DNA of 64,000 nucleotides from Cytidiella melzeri (taxonomy: Eukaryota; Basidiomycota; Agaricomycetes; Polyporales; Irpicaceae), in contig JABYQR010000187.1 in NCBI GenBank assembly GCA_022592445.1, forward strand, positions 24,346 to 88,345, read 5' to 3'. This document shows, piece after piece, positions 9,107 through 19,620 of this stretch. The number at the start of each line of letters is the position of its first letter. The first letter of the stretch is position 1. Made by a program: the position numbers and the translations under genes. Under the pieces are notes generated by a model. It saw nothing but the letters and a program-made list of their open reading frames with translations. It made no database searches and was not told the DNA's origin.

Positions 9107-11400
9107 TGTTGAGACAATAACACACCCCCTGAACACGGAGGGACCAGGCACAAACACACCAGACCTCAAGGGAGATGATTGCGTGTGTGAGTAGTAACAG
9201 GGGTGGAGTGAATATGTGATGCGAGTGAGTCCAAGAGTCCTAGGCTGCACCTAAACACAAACAAGAGGTGATACAATGTGGTAAGAGGCAACAAGATGCA
9301 ACAAGATGCGGCACAAAGCAACAAGATGTGAAGAGTGCAAGTGGTAGGTGGGAGCCGCACTACAACTAGGGGCAAGAGGAGGGGATCAGGTATGTAGAGA
9401 AGTGCAAGAAACAACAAGTATGCACGCTGAGGGGTTTACAAGGCGTGAGGGAAAGAACCCAAGAGGGTAATGGTGGGGAAAGCTCAGAGGTTGAGTGAAA
9501 CAATGAGAAGAGGTTGCAAGGGATGAGAGGAAAGGAGAAAACACAGTGAATTGCAGTTGCCGAGTGAAAGAGAAATGTGGCTTTAAAACGCAAGGCAGTG
9601 AAAGGAACGCAATATAAACGCAGTGGCCAAGAGAAGGTAAACAATGGCTCAAAAGGACGACACAGTGAAAGAGGAACGCAACGCAGTGAAATAACGCAGT
9701 AGAATAAACGCAGTGAGGAACACAAGAGGGCTCGAGAATGCAACACAAATGAGATATACACACCATAAGAAGGCTTGAGATGCGAGATGCAAGGAGCAGG
9801 AGGGCTCGAGGCGCAAGATGCAAGGCTTGCAGAGGCAAACTTGAAGGGGGAAACACGGGGGGTGTTGTATTCTGAGCTATTTGAGGTACAAACACACTGT
9901 GTATAAATACTACTGCACAAAAGTCCATATCAAATTCAAGGTCCGTGTGAGAGCAAGGCAGTGAGAGAGGGCAGTGTGAGATGAAACAAGGGGCAATCAT
10001 GAAACTTGTCACAAGAACAAGAAGTACACTGCTTCTTGTGCAGATAAACCACAAGCATCCAATCAAACAAAGGCTTGGCAACTCAAGTCCACACAGGAGA
10101 AGGAGGCAGTGCAATGGAAACAAATCCTGGTAGTGACAAGTTTGGGGGATTGATGAAGAGAGAGAGAGGCTGCTCGAGGTTCCCCTATTCCTGAGAAGAG
10201 CCACGGGATCCAAGGGCTCTCGAGTGACAAGGAGCTCTGGTTGTTTGCAAGAAGAGTGCCTCGTTCAAGTTTGTTGCAGCAAGGGGGCTGCAAGGAACCA
10301 AGAGTTGCAAGGGAAAGTGCCAATGTGCTTGAGGCTGCCCAAAACTCGCGAGAGACATGGACAAGAACTCGCGCGAGAATGCAAACCATAACTCAAGGGA
10401 GCACAAGCTCGAGTGCCCAAAGGGCTGAGCCATAGACAAGCTCGAGATGCGAGGTGCAAGGAGCAAGTCAGCTCGAGACGCGAGCTGTATGACAAGCTTG
10501 AGAAGCAAGCTGTAGAACCAGCTCTCGCGCAAACCTCGAGACGTCTTGCGAGAGCTCTTGAGTGACAAGGAGCTCTGTGTCATGGATGGCCTGACTAGCC
10601 CTTAATTTTTGCAATTTACCTCTTGTTTTTATCTGTAAAACTCCGGGCTGCAACCCAGTTGCAACCTTCTCTGCATAAACTCCCTTTTCACGTCTATTAA
10701 GCGCCCGTATCATGTGGCTTAGACGCTCCACACAGTCACATTACTTGCTACTACGTCACACTGGCATGTGACTTAGCTTAAGTAAGACCACATGGCTACA
10801 ACCACATGGCTCAGCCCATAGCTAGGGTTTGATGTCATAGATGACGTCCACATGGACTCCTTTTGTTCTTTCCCTATTGTTCTCTTTATGGAAGGATGTT
10901 CTCACAGGTGTGGGAATGGAATACAATAGTTGGTCTCCTTTAAGATAGATTCTCTCACGAGTAGAGTTCTTGGCAAGGTCTAGACAATAGCTATTGTTCT
11001 CCTTTAGGTAGTTCTTTTGTTCTTTGTTCACACGGCTTCTTGCAAAGCCTGCCCTTAACATGGTCTGTGCGCAGGTCCCTGAAGTCTATATAAGCAGCTG
11101 CATGTACACTCCTAGCCCCCATCTCGACCTCTTGGTCTTTACTGGGCTAGGTAAGCAAACCCCTCTTGTACTACATAGCGGGTAGTATCAATCTAACTTG
11201 GTCTTTACTGGGCTAGATACCTGTATAAGGTTTATAGTTGGTGAGAGCATTGTGCTATACGCCTGCCACCACCTCGTTGTTGACTTCCACATCGTGTCCC
11301 TAGTTGCTGCGTTGAGCTCTGTCTCCGTGACACTCTGCTTGTTCGCGCGAAGGGGTCTTTGTTGAGCTTGTTGCATGTCCAGCAGTTTCCGGGCGTATCA
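9107..11400 (-). repeat. Solo-like LTR of Ty3 family X inserted in Tnp2
   Basis: On the minus strand it starts TGATACGCCC at 11400 and ends TCTCAACA at 9107. It resembles the plus-strand LTR at 5225-7018 at both ends and around the promoter (TATTTATA box near 9903). About 1.53 kb is its own sequence; the remaining 755 bp is a solo LTR of family C. Much of it is compositionally biased, with repeats of CTCGAG, GCAAGAT and CAGTGAAA type. Tnp2 coding reads sensibly across the gap (ending 11401, resuming near 9104), but I found no clean target duplication. Internal Ty3 sequence is absent, so it is probably a solo LTR. Confidence 0.55.
10578..11332 (+). repeat. Family C solo LTR, TSD CTCTG
   Basis: It begins TGTCATGGATGG and ends CTCCGTGACA, as do the LTRs of the full family C element at 48371 and 55415. 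Perfect 5-bp duplications CTCTG flank it at 10573-10577 and 11333-11337. It carries the family promoter region (TATATAAG near 11090). No internal Ty3 sequence remains, so it is a product of LTR-LTR recombination. It sits inside the X LTR, which sits inside Tnp2. Confidence 0.9.
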
Positions 11401-12439
11401 GCATATGGTCCGGGCCATTGTCTCGAGTGCTTCAATTGGCATACCGCACTCTTGACAGGCTGTGAGTGTTCCATAGTGAGTGTCAAGCTGGGTTTGTATG
11501 GACTCATGAGTGGCGTGGTTAAACGTAGCCTCCAGGAAAACATGAAGGTAGATGTTGCAAATGATAGAGTCCTCGTAGAATGCCAACAGTAGATCAAAAT
11601 CATCACCTTGACTGTCATTTGCATGCAGCAGCTGGTCAGCGTGATCAAAAATATTTTCGAGCTCCAGGAAGAGGGGGTCCCTCTCTATGTCAAGGCCAGA
11701 AGCGTTGGAGGAGTAGCCATCTTGATTATCAGGATACATAACGGGGGAATGACTGTGTGATGACTGCCAGTCCGACAGAGTAGGCAAACAGAGAAAATTT
11801 CTGTGGCAATCTTCCTCCAAATCTTCCATAGATGCGTCAGAAATTGTGCACATGGTCAATCATAGCAATACACAATACCTGAACCCTCACATGAATCTAC
11901 AAACATGTCTTCTAGGTACAGATCTGCACCGTTGGAATTGCTAGTATTAAAACCTGCCTACAAACATGTTCATCATAAACACATTCAGTGTGCAGGACAA
12001 ACAACAAAGGGTAACACACCGGTAACACTGTAGAGGCCTGGAGAGTTCATGAACTCCTCCTCTGCCTGCTGCACCAAAAAACATACAGCTTCTTGAGAAT
12101 ATTCTGTTCCACAATTGTGGGTTCTTCTGGCTTTCCTTCTTGGTTCGTCAGGCAAGGATTGGTCAAGCTTTTGCTGGAAGTGTTGCTTGCGCTTGAGATG
12201 TTGGCAAATCTGTTGGGACGTCTGAAACTTGCCACCTGCAATCTGACATTTCTTGCAGGGACATTTAGTTTTAGCTGGCATGAGAACAGCCTTAAAGGTT
12301 TTGAGCTGAGCAATGGAGGTGAGGGACAAGCAATACAAGAAAAGAAGCCTAGGTGTCTGGCGCAAATAGACGGGCGCTTGCAGGTCACTCCCCCATCTAT
12401 GAAATTTACCATGTCACAACTCACAACGTAGATATCTAA

Positions 12440-13453
12440 CAAGACGCCCAATCTAATCTTTGCGCATCTGCTGTACTTGATCTTCAGCCGTGTTTGGCCT
12501 AGTGACAGCCTGAGACGACTAGCTCATGTACCACATAAAGTTAGCAACATTGAAATCTAGTGCTTCCATCTGTGCAATGATGGAGGCAATGCGCCGAGCA
12601 ATCTTGTCATCTACGGACAGGGTAAGTGGGCGATTGTGAAGCGGAAACATAGCGCAACTTACCTGGAAACTGTTTCAGATGCTCTGCTGCAACAGTGTAC
12701 AGGGCGGTGGTTGTAGTCGTAGTAGTGGCTGTCATTGTGGTCATGGTTGTGGTTGCAGGTAGAGGGCGCAAAAGCAATGTGCTGCTCATTGTTGTGGTGA
12801 TCATATGACCCATTGCAGCAGATGCTCTGCTGCAACAGTGTACAGGGTGGTGGTTGTAGTCATAGTAGTGGCCGTTGTTGTGGTCCTGGTTGTGGTTGCA
12901 GGTAGAGGGTGCAAAAGCGACCAACAGCGCACTAGCAAGCTGTCAGTAATCTAATCTATAATGCCAGGCGCCCATAGATCTGCAACTTGAGAGACAAGAT
13001 GCCACGCCCTGCCAAGAGTGACCTGTGAGCGTGTCTCCAATATCACCAGACCAAATTTCCAATTCCTCCACAACTGCCCTCACAATAAATAATCCGAGCC
13101 GCAACAGAGTGCACTCAAAATCATGCTATAGTTTGTTGTGCGTATAATGTGGATTACAGTGATTTGAGAGCATACATTTCAGCTCGCGTGCTCTTATGAT
13201 ATCCAGACGGCTCTGACAACACGTCCAAGGCCGGATACTTGGATCTCAAAACTGGAGTGACAATGCAGAAGTAAATGTCAATTGGGAGTTGGCAAAACGA
13301 GGGGAAGCTGTGAATGAATGTGTGAGAGCTGTTTATATCGAGCAGTTTTGGAGGTGAGACACTGACTGTTGAGCCTGCGGATAAATGGAACGGCGCTGAA
13401 TATGTGGCAGTGGTTGTGTCAGAGTGAAGTAGTCATTGAAAGTAGTTTGTCTA
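12440..13453. other. Upstream flank of Tnp2, no supported gene
   Basis: Apart from the duplication at 12676-12918, I see only short frames without motifs or paired splice sites. The stretch probably belongs to the 5' part of the Tnp2-type transposon, as promoter or untranslated sequence, but nothing in it proves this. Confidence 0.3.
12676..12918. repeat. Tandem duplication, 143-bp period
   Basis: Two diverged copies begin CAGATGCTCTGCTGCAACAG at 12676 and 12819 and run through a GTAGT/TGGTTGTGG-rich block to GCAGGTAGAGGG. Copy 2 is incomplete and fades after about 12918. The low-complexity reading frames over it are not credible genes. Confidence 0.75.
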
Positions 13454-13953
13454 TCAATCTTCAGACATGAGAGCGCACACCAAATTTATAATACTCACTT
13501 GTAGCAAGCAAGAGATTGCTGCACAGGCAAACCACAGATATTGACAGTTTCTGGCAGAGCCAGAGGTATATAGGAGGTTCTTAACATTAACAAGATGAAC
13601 ATCAGTTGTTGCGTGAACTGCAGTCATATTTGTACTTACGATTGCATGCATATATGCTCAGTGTGCTGCTGCCAAAGAAGCTCGACAGAATTTACAAGTT
13701 TTCGGCATGCAAAGGAAAGCTCTTGCACACTGGTTGCCATGCATGCCTGAGTGATACACATCTCTACGGTGCAGGCAAAATTGACAATGTTGTTGGACAT
13801 GTTATTGTTGCCATTTAAGCCATCTTTGAGCGCGACAAAAGATTCCGCCAACAAAATCACTTGCTTATGGACAGCATGCAATTCCAGATCGCCCTGAATG
13901 ACTGGCTTGACCTTGTTCCAAGCAAGCCGAGATTCCAGTGGTGCTTCTGACAT
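13454..13953 (-). CDS. Unidentified spliced ORF upstream of Tnp2
   Basis: From an ATG at 13953 the minus strand is open for 106 codons with a plausible helical composition (AWNKVKPVIQGDLELHAV). It runs toward a GTAAGT donor near 13633; a following open block reaches about 13454. No recognisable domain is present. It has the same orientation as the Tnp2 gene and lies 1.7 kb upstream, so it may belong to the same transposon. Which exons follow is unclear. Confidence 0.35.
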
Positions 13954-14300
13954 TGTATGTGTCTTGGTGCAATGTTGAGAGCAATGCCGTTGTTCTCAGC
14001 TGTGCCATCCAGTTCAGTTGCCATACACCAAAGTGTTATGTAATCAGAAGCGGCCAATGCCTGCTAAATTTGGACACTTCTGATGCGCCAATTGCTGATG
14101 AGTCAGCTGCAGTATATAATTGTGCTTACAAGTACTGCCGGCGGGCACTCCTTGCGGATCTAAATTACAGTTATGGGAGCTTATGGATATTACATATTTA
14201 TTGCATGGAAATCAATTTGAATGGATATAGAGTTGATATTGGGTGGATATCACTGATTTACACAAAATATTGCGAATGGGAATTCAGGAATAACGTGCAG

Positions 14301-14697
14301 GGCCTCCTATTGTTCTTTTGCTATTGTTCACTTTGTAGTTAGAGTGTTCTTACGGGTGTGGGAACTGAATACAATAACTGGTCTCCTTTTGGATAGATTC
14401 TCTCATGAGTAGAGGCCTTGGCAGAGTCCAGAAAATAGCTATTGTTCTTCTTTAGGTAGCTCTACTGTTCTTTCTTCACACAGCTTCTTGCAAAGCCTGC
14501 CCTGAACATGGTCTGTGCACAGGTCCCTGAAGTCTATATATACTGCTTCATGTACGCTCCTAGCCCCCAATCTCAACCTCTTGTTCTTCTGCATAATGCT
14601 TATAGCTGGTGAAAGTATTGTGCATCATGCCTACCACCACCTCATTATTTCCTACTTCATGTTCCTGTTTGTAACGTCGAGCCTCGTCTCCATGTCA
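14301..14697 (+). repeat. Family C LTR, 3' part only
   Basis: The sequence aligns to the second half of the family C LTR: CCTCCTATTGTTC, the TCTCCTTTTGGATAG block, GCTTCTTGCAAAGCCTGC, the TATATATA box near 14536, and an end CTCCATGTCA. The first about 300 bp of the LTR are absent. No target duplication could be paired. Confidence 0.8.
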
Positions 14698-15240
14698 GAA
14701 ATACTGAGCAAAGTTTGTTGAGTGGATCTTCACAAATGTAACAAGCAATCTCAAGTTATATTCTAGTTGGTGGGGGGCACAGAGGAAGTGGCAATACTTT
14801 GCTAACAAAAAGCCAGCAGATGGGGTAGATTTTGGAGAGGATGAGTTTTGCCTTTCTGCAAACTGTGATTCCAATTCCAGATGCAATGGTCATCATGAGA
14901 AAGGTAGTGAGGTTGATCCTCTGTTGTTGGAATCTACGCTGTGGTGGGTGAGCCCCAGTCAGGCAGGACACTTGAATTGCAGAGGTCTCACAGACACAAA
15001 GTGGGGCATACTGGACCCTGTGTCTGGAAAAGAAGCCCCCAATAACAGAGAGTGAGAGGGCTATTGAGTGCCATGACCTAACACTTTGGTGAAAGTGTGT
15101 TTCTATAACAGAGAGGGATTATTTTCGTTTCTGTGTAGTAGCAACAATTTGCTTGGACGGGGCTAAGTTATTAGGCCTAGAACATTACACATTTATCCAT
15201 CCTGGAAAAACATAAAAAAGTAGCAGTTGCAGCAGGCACT
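14698..15240. other. Unassigned 540-bp stretch
   Basis: It lies between two LTR fragments. There are short open frames on both strands but no motif, splice pair or repeat structure I can support. Probably a remnant of the DNA-transposon region split by the retroelements. Confidence 0.3.
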
Positions 15241-15508
15241 TGTATAACAGTAAAGGTTACTACTCATCAGGTAAGTTGTCATACTTGAATGGATAGAGAG
15301 AGATAGAGTGTAAGAAGTCTGGTGAGGAAATAACTCTGCAGTGCTGAGTAGTCCATGATGAACAGTGGATTAAACCAAGGGGATATGCCCTCAGGAGTGC
15401 CTCTATAGATACATGAAGGGGAGTACCCCAGGTACTACTCTGAGACCCCTAATACTTACACCAGTCAGCAAAGTAATGTACCTTACTAAGCACACCCTAT
15501 GTCCTAGC
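15241..15508 (-). repeat. Family D LTR fragment (3' part)
   Basis: On the minus strand it ends in TGTTATACA and matches the last about 265 bp of the family D LTRs (58249-58925 and 46293-47005), including the CATGTATCTATAGAGGC promoter area and the GATAAGACTGAG-type block. The family B LTR begins exactly where it stops (15509), so B copy 1 probably inserted into it. Confidence 0.8.
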
Positions 15509-16156
15509 TGTCACGAACATGTGCACTTTTTCCCTTTTCTTTTCCTTTTATTCTCCTTATCTTATCTTATCGATGGCACATGGCTCCTGCATGTGATCAA
15601 GTACATGTGACAGACTGGTCACATGATCATAGAAGGTGCTGGAACATTGTGGAACATTGTAGAACATCGCACCATAGCACACCATACGTTTCCACGGCAG
15701 TGTTAGGAGTACAGACCCGGTACCAGGGGTCCTTGTCTGAAATGTATATAAACCCACCCTGTAGCTCCCTGAAGACCTCAGATTCTACCTCCTGGTCTTT
15801 AGGTGACGTCCACCTTGTACTAGGTCCATCATTGTACTAATATAACCCTGGTCTTGAGCTCATTGTTAGCTACTCCCTTGTTGTCGCTTCTCCTTCATCA
15901 TCACCATTTCCCTTGTCATCATTGTTCACGTGAGTTTGCTCGTTGTTCCTCCACCCCCGTTGTCACTTCCTGGCTCTTCATAGAGTTTGGTTGTGTTCCT
16001 GACATTAGGTAGAATCTCTGTACGCTTGCCTGGATGTCGCGCAACCGCACATTTCCTTTCCCCCAAAGTTTTGAAAATTTCAGCCCCCCCCCCCCGGTTT
16101 ACCAGTACGTTGTATTGGCCAGGGCCCTTGATCTTACTTCTCACGTCATGGTTGTA

Positions 16157-16830
16157 GTGCCCAAAGACATACACATCCGTTGTAACGTACCCGAGTCCTT
16201 CTTTGAGGCTTGACAAGAACTGCACAAACAAGGTTGTCCCCATCTCTACACAGAGAAGGACCTTGAAGCCATTGTTTTGTCTCACACTGTCTGCACTACC
16301 ACCCTCTTGGTACTAGACTCCCACACTTCAACCACAAAAAGTTTGCTTGTGACAACAAGTCCATCAAGGAACGTACACGCACTGAACGTGCTCAAACTGC
16401 CGCCAACTGTATTGAGAAACCGTCTCTCAAAGACCGCATCTCCTGGGCACCCACACCACCTCGACCGGACGCACAGAAACCAGTGACACTCAACTTCCAT
16501 AAGTTCTCCATCAAGGACCAAGTTGGCATCCTCAAGCCAAAGAGTGAGGCCACTACCAGACACCTCAAGATTCTGATTGAACTCACTTGTGATTGGAACA
16601 ATCTGCAGACCAAGGCGGTCTCACTTCTCAACGACAAACTTCTATACCTTGCAGAACATCCGGAGGAAGTACTCTTCATGCGCACACCCACCCAACTCAA
16701 AGCACTGAATTGGGGCCTGCAGTCAGTAGGACAAATCAACTTCACGCAATTGTGCAAGAGGTTGACAGAAGTCACAAGTAGAGTTGTGTTTGTAGCAGAC
16801 GGAGGATATTTTGAGAAACTCCCACTGTAA
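16157..16830 (+). pseudogene. Conserved pre-gag ORF, family B copy 1
   Basis: From GTGCCCAAAGAC at 16157 the frame gives VPKDIHIRCNVPESFFEA, then a TGA and frameshifts, then an intact C-terminal block (VGQINFTQLCKRLTEVTSR) ending TAATAG at 16828-16833. It is homologous to the 242-residue ORF of family C (49260-49988), sharing VPKD, PH-x3-x-KDL, LDF-K-S-D-VGI-KPK and the C-terminal LNWG/LDWG block. It has no known domain that I recognise and no in-frame ATG at its start. Confidence 0.7.
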
Positions 16831-18280
16831 TAGATAGTCATCATTGAGTGCAATAATCTACTCCACATTTTTGATCCCAACAATCTTCAGGATTGTAACA
16901 ATAACAAAGAGGATCATGCATATATCAAAGTCTGTGAACAACAATTGTGTCCAAACAGGAAACAGCAGTTTGCACCAGTATCTCACTACTTCAGAGACAG
17001 ACAACAATACTTTGGTTACATACCCTGTAGTGATAGCCAAGTTCCCTTACTTGTTGAACCTCCTGAATCAGACGACAAAGAAGAAGTCAAACCTGAACCC
17101 AGTTTGGTCACACCGGCTTTACCCAAAATCACCACTCCTATCACTGTTCTATCCAAATCTACACCGGAAACCTCACCGGTAATACCTGGAACCCTGACTA
17201 CCCCCGTACTGGTTACAATGACGACACCAGCAGTAGACCCCGTTCTGATTGCAGCTATTGTAGCTGCAGTTGCGCAAGCCATGCCCAGGCCACAGGTTAC
17301 AGTCAATAACAATGACTCCAAACCTGACAGATACAAAGGCGAGCACGGTTGTGACCTGGAACAATTCCTGTCCCAATGTGAGGCCTACTGGGTGACCGCC
17401 AGTATCACCAACAAAAAGACCAAGGTCCTGACAGCAATCTACCGGTTGTCAGAGAAGGCTTCCCAATGGGCAATACCGGTTACGGATCACATGGCCGACA
17501 ACAACGGTGACTTGCCGGCCAACCTTGACACATGGGCCAAGTTCAAAACCAAACTCAAAAAGTACTTCAGCGATGCAACGCCCGAAGATACCACCATCCA
17601 TGAGTTGGAGAAGCTCTGTGGAGCTGAGAAAAAGGAGAAGAACGTGCGTGATGTAGGTACTTATGTCACCAATTTCCAATCCTACGTGGGTCGTATCAAT
17701 GGGTTGAGTGACAAAGACAAGGAGATCCAGTTCATCAATGGTCTCCCTGAGTTTATCTATGGGCAGCTGGCAACAGCTGAAACACCTCCAACAAATTACC
17801 AAGGTTGGATTGATAGGTCCCTGAAGATGGCGGCCACATATGCTCGCATCAGGGAAACAACGGAAAAGAAAGTTCCATCTGTCCCCTTGTCAACCACGTC
17901 GAGACCTACCCAGTCTCAGCCCAGGTTTACTCCAGCTCCCCCACCCTCAAACGGTCCAGTCCCTATGGAGGTTGATGCCTCCAAAATGCAACAAGGTCAG
18001 TGGTGTTACAACTGCCAAGAGCTTATCACCGGCCCTAATCACATTGCACGCACGTGCACCAAACCAGCAGTGCCACGCCCACCACTTTGTGGAACTCGTG
18101 TGGCCACTACCAATGGACAGGCATTTTCTCCCTCAGGCTGAAGAAAAGAAGCCTGAGAGGGAGGAAGCACCAAGCTTGTGTGGAGTGTCAGAGGTGACGC
18201 TCAGCGCTGTACTAGGAGAGTCGGAGAAGCTGAGGGCAGAAAATGCCGACCTCAAGAAGAGGATTGAAGAGGGTTTTTGA
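16831..18280 (+). pseudogene. Gag, family B copy 1
   Basis: The frame is open from just after the pre-gag ORF stop to 18141. It contains a conserved ATG-less leader (CPNRKQQ), a Pro/Thr/Val linker, a Ty3-type capsid region (DRYKGEHGCDLEQFLSQC; INGLPEFIYGQL) and a zinc-knuckle-like motif with wide spacing (CYNCQELITGPNHIARTC). A 1-nt shift near 18120 then moves the C-terminal charged helix (LRAENADLKKRIEEGF) into another frame, ending TGA at 18278-18280. Family C Gag has an equivalent helix in frame, so the shift is damage. The stop is preceded by the slippery heptamer GGGTTTT. Confidence 0.75.
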
Positions 18281-19221
18281 TCCAGGCCGTGATTCGAGCT
18301 GTGGAAGCACGCGCCCCATGTTTACCATGTACCAATAGATTTCCGTACTCGCGTCTGATGTACTAGAGACTGGTTCTGACTCCAAACATTTTCATGTACT
18401 CATCACAGTCTCAGGAGTGTGGAGATCTAAAGAAGTCGCAGCAATGATTGATAGTGGAGCCTCAACACTATTCATTCATAAACAGTTTGTTTGAGAGCAT
18501 TGTATTAGGACCCAGAAGTTGAAAGAGCCCATTCCGGTGTACAACATAGATGGAACCCCAAATCAAGATGGGGCTATTGATGAAGTTGCCATTCTCAATA
18601 TGAGGATAGGAGACCACAAGGAGAGGACCATCTTCATGGTCACCAATATTGGGCCAGAAGACATGATCATAGAAATTGATTGGTTGCGGTATCACAACCC
18701 CACCATTGATTGGTATGAAGGCATCATCAAGATGGATGGATGTCCTGATGCGTGTAAACCCAGGGAACGGGTTGAGAAAGCAAAGGAGGCTGCAGCTAAG
18801 AGAACAGCTGAGCCTAAACAGAAGAAGAGGAGTTCAGGATTGCAGAAAGTTGTGGAACAACTTCTGTACTTGCCAGTGGATAGGGAGGAAGCCGAAGAAG
18901 ACATTGAGAAAACCACAGAAGGTTCAGGAAGTTTGAATGTAGCTGAATCGCCGAAGTTACAGGCGCAGGCCACTACTCAGCTTGGTGGAAAAGGAACTCC
19001 CCGACGCATTCTATGCACACATTTGCCTTCTTGTACCATGTACGACACCTATGGTACAAGAAGGCAAATGTTTGTTCACTCTAGCAGGATACACGTACTC
19101 TAGTGAGCTAGCAGAGGTTGAGAACCGGGTGAAACCGGTGAAAACCTTTGAGGAGATGGTGCCTGAGCAATATCAACAACATGCTCATATTTTCTCTGAG
19201 ACAGAATCTCAACGACTTCCA
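18281..19221 (+). pseudogene. Pol N-terminus (protease), family B copy 1
   Basis: In the -1 frame after Gag the sequence includes the aspartic protease motif (AAMIDSGASTLFIHKQF) and its second half (VYNIDGTPNQDG). Stops interrupt it: a TAG near 18335 and a TGA at 18492-18494, the latter explicable as CGA-to-TGA. The frame then runs to the RT-proximal motif (FSETESQRLP) and is cut by an LTR fragment at about 19221. A 21-bp-arm inverted repeat (19019-19071) breaks the linker. Confidence 0.75.
19019..19071. repeat. Perfect 21-bp inverted repeat in B pol, copy 1
   Basis: ACATTTGCCTTCTTGTACCAT (19019-19039) is followed by an 11-nt loop and its exact complement (19051-19071). The same structure is at 43895-43947 in copy 2. 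Family C has no counterpart at this point of the alignment, so it arose within family B. Confidence 0.9.
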
Positions 19222-19486
19222 GTAAGTTCTTCTGTTCTTTCTTCACACAGCTTCTTGCAAAGCCTACCCTGAACATGCATGGTCTGTGTGCAGGTCCCTG
19301 AAGTCTATGTAAACAGCTGCATGTATGCTCTTAACCCCCCTCCCTCTTCATTTCTTGGTCTTTGCTGGGCTAGATACCTGAATAAGGTTTACAGTTTGTG
19401 AGAGCAATGTGCTACACACCTGCCACCACCTTGTTGTTGTCTTCCACATTGTGTCCCTGTTTGTCACCTCGAGCCCCGTGTCTGTG
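19222..19486 (+). repeat. Family C LTR, 3' part only
   Basis: It matches the last third of the family C LTR: CTTTCTTCACACAGCTTCTT, the AGTCTATGTAAACAGCTGC promoter equivalent (TATA box degraded), TGCCACCACCTTG, and an end at about GTGTCTGTGTCA. It truncates family B copy 1. Confidence 0.75.
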
Positions 19487-19489
19487 TCA

Positions 19490-19620
19490 CCCTCAGTCTT
19501 ATCCACTCTGTTGACTACTCAGTACCCACAGTACTTTGCTCACCACACCTCTTACTCTCTACCTCACTCAATTCCCCAAGTTTATCAACTTACCTGGTGA
19601 GTAGTAACCTTACTGTTACA
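19490..19620 (+). repeat. Family D LTR, terminal 130 bp
   Basis: It matches the end of the family D LTR (CTCAGTCTTATCCACTCTG through CCTTACTGTTACA) in plus orientation, fused directly to the family C LTR fragment. Confidence 0.75.

Larger units (their letters stand above)
7019..12281 (-). pseudogene. Tnp2-type (CACTA/EnSpm) DNA transposase, interrupted
   Basis: The start ATG at 12281 opens a Cys-rich N-terminus (CPCKKCQIAGG) followed by a helical linker to about 11400. Coding resumes at 9104 with CSLCDVCWNC and the region before the Tnp2 core (CPIIPQIQRML), then VIPGPGEPSFEQLN near 8400, LSDLPATCKLTGF near 8190, LQLEFMHATFLG near 7870 and KADQWRNFANILPVALY near 7630. These match the Tnp2 transposase core (Pfam Tnp2). 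Introns are visible at 8322-8272 (51 nt, GTGAGT...CAG) and 7845-7764. Three interruptions break it: the X LTR (9107-11400), a MITE in the last readable exon (7133-7531), and the X 3' LTR at 7018. A TGA at 8860-8862 fits a CGA-to-TGA change. Apart from these, exon frames are well kept. Confidence 0.82.
15509..19221 (+). mobile_element. Ty3/gypsy family B, copy 1 (3' truncated)
   Basis: The 5' LTR is 15509-16004 (begins TGTCACGAAC, ends TTCCTGACA). The interior carries a pre-gag ORF, gag and the start of pol, and stops in the protease-RT linker at 19221, where a family C LTR fragment begins. From about 16705 to 19218 it is almost identical to copy 2 (41581-44094), with one visible substitution (18889). 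Before 16705 the two differ at many positions. Both copies carry the same stops and frame breaks. Confidence 0.88.

Noticed and set aside
9386..10213. 275-codon minus-strand open frame
   Set aside because: It lies in the biased, repeat-rich X LTR. Its Leu/Ser/Cys-rich translation follows the CACTGCGTT and CTCGAG-type repeats and has no domain; other frames here are also open.
12607..12924. 105-codon His/Asn/Thr-rich minus-strand ORF
   Set aside because: It is a translation of the 143-bp tandem duplication, with low-complexity composition.
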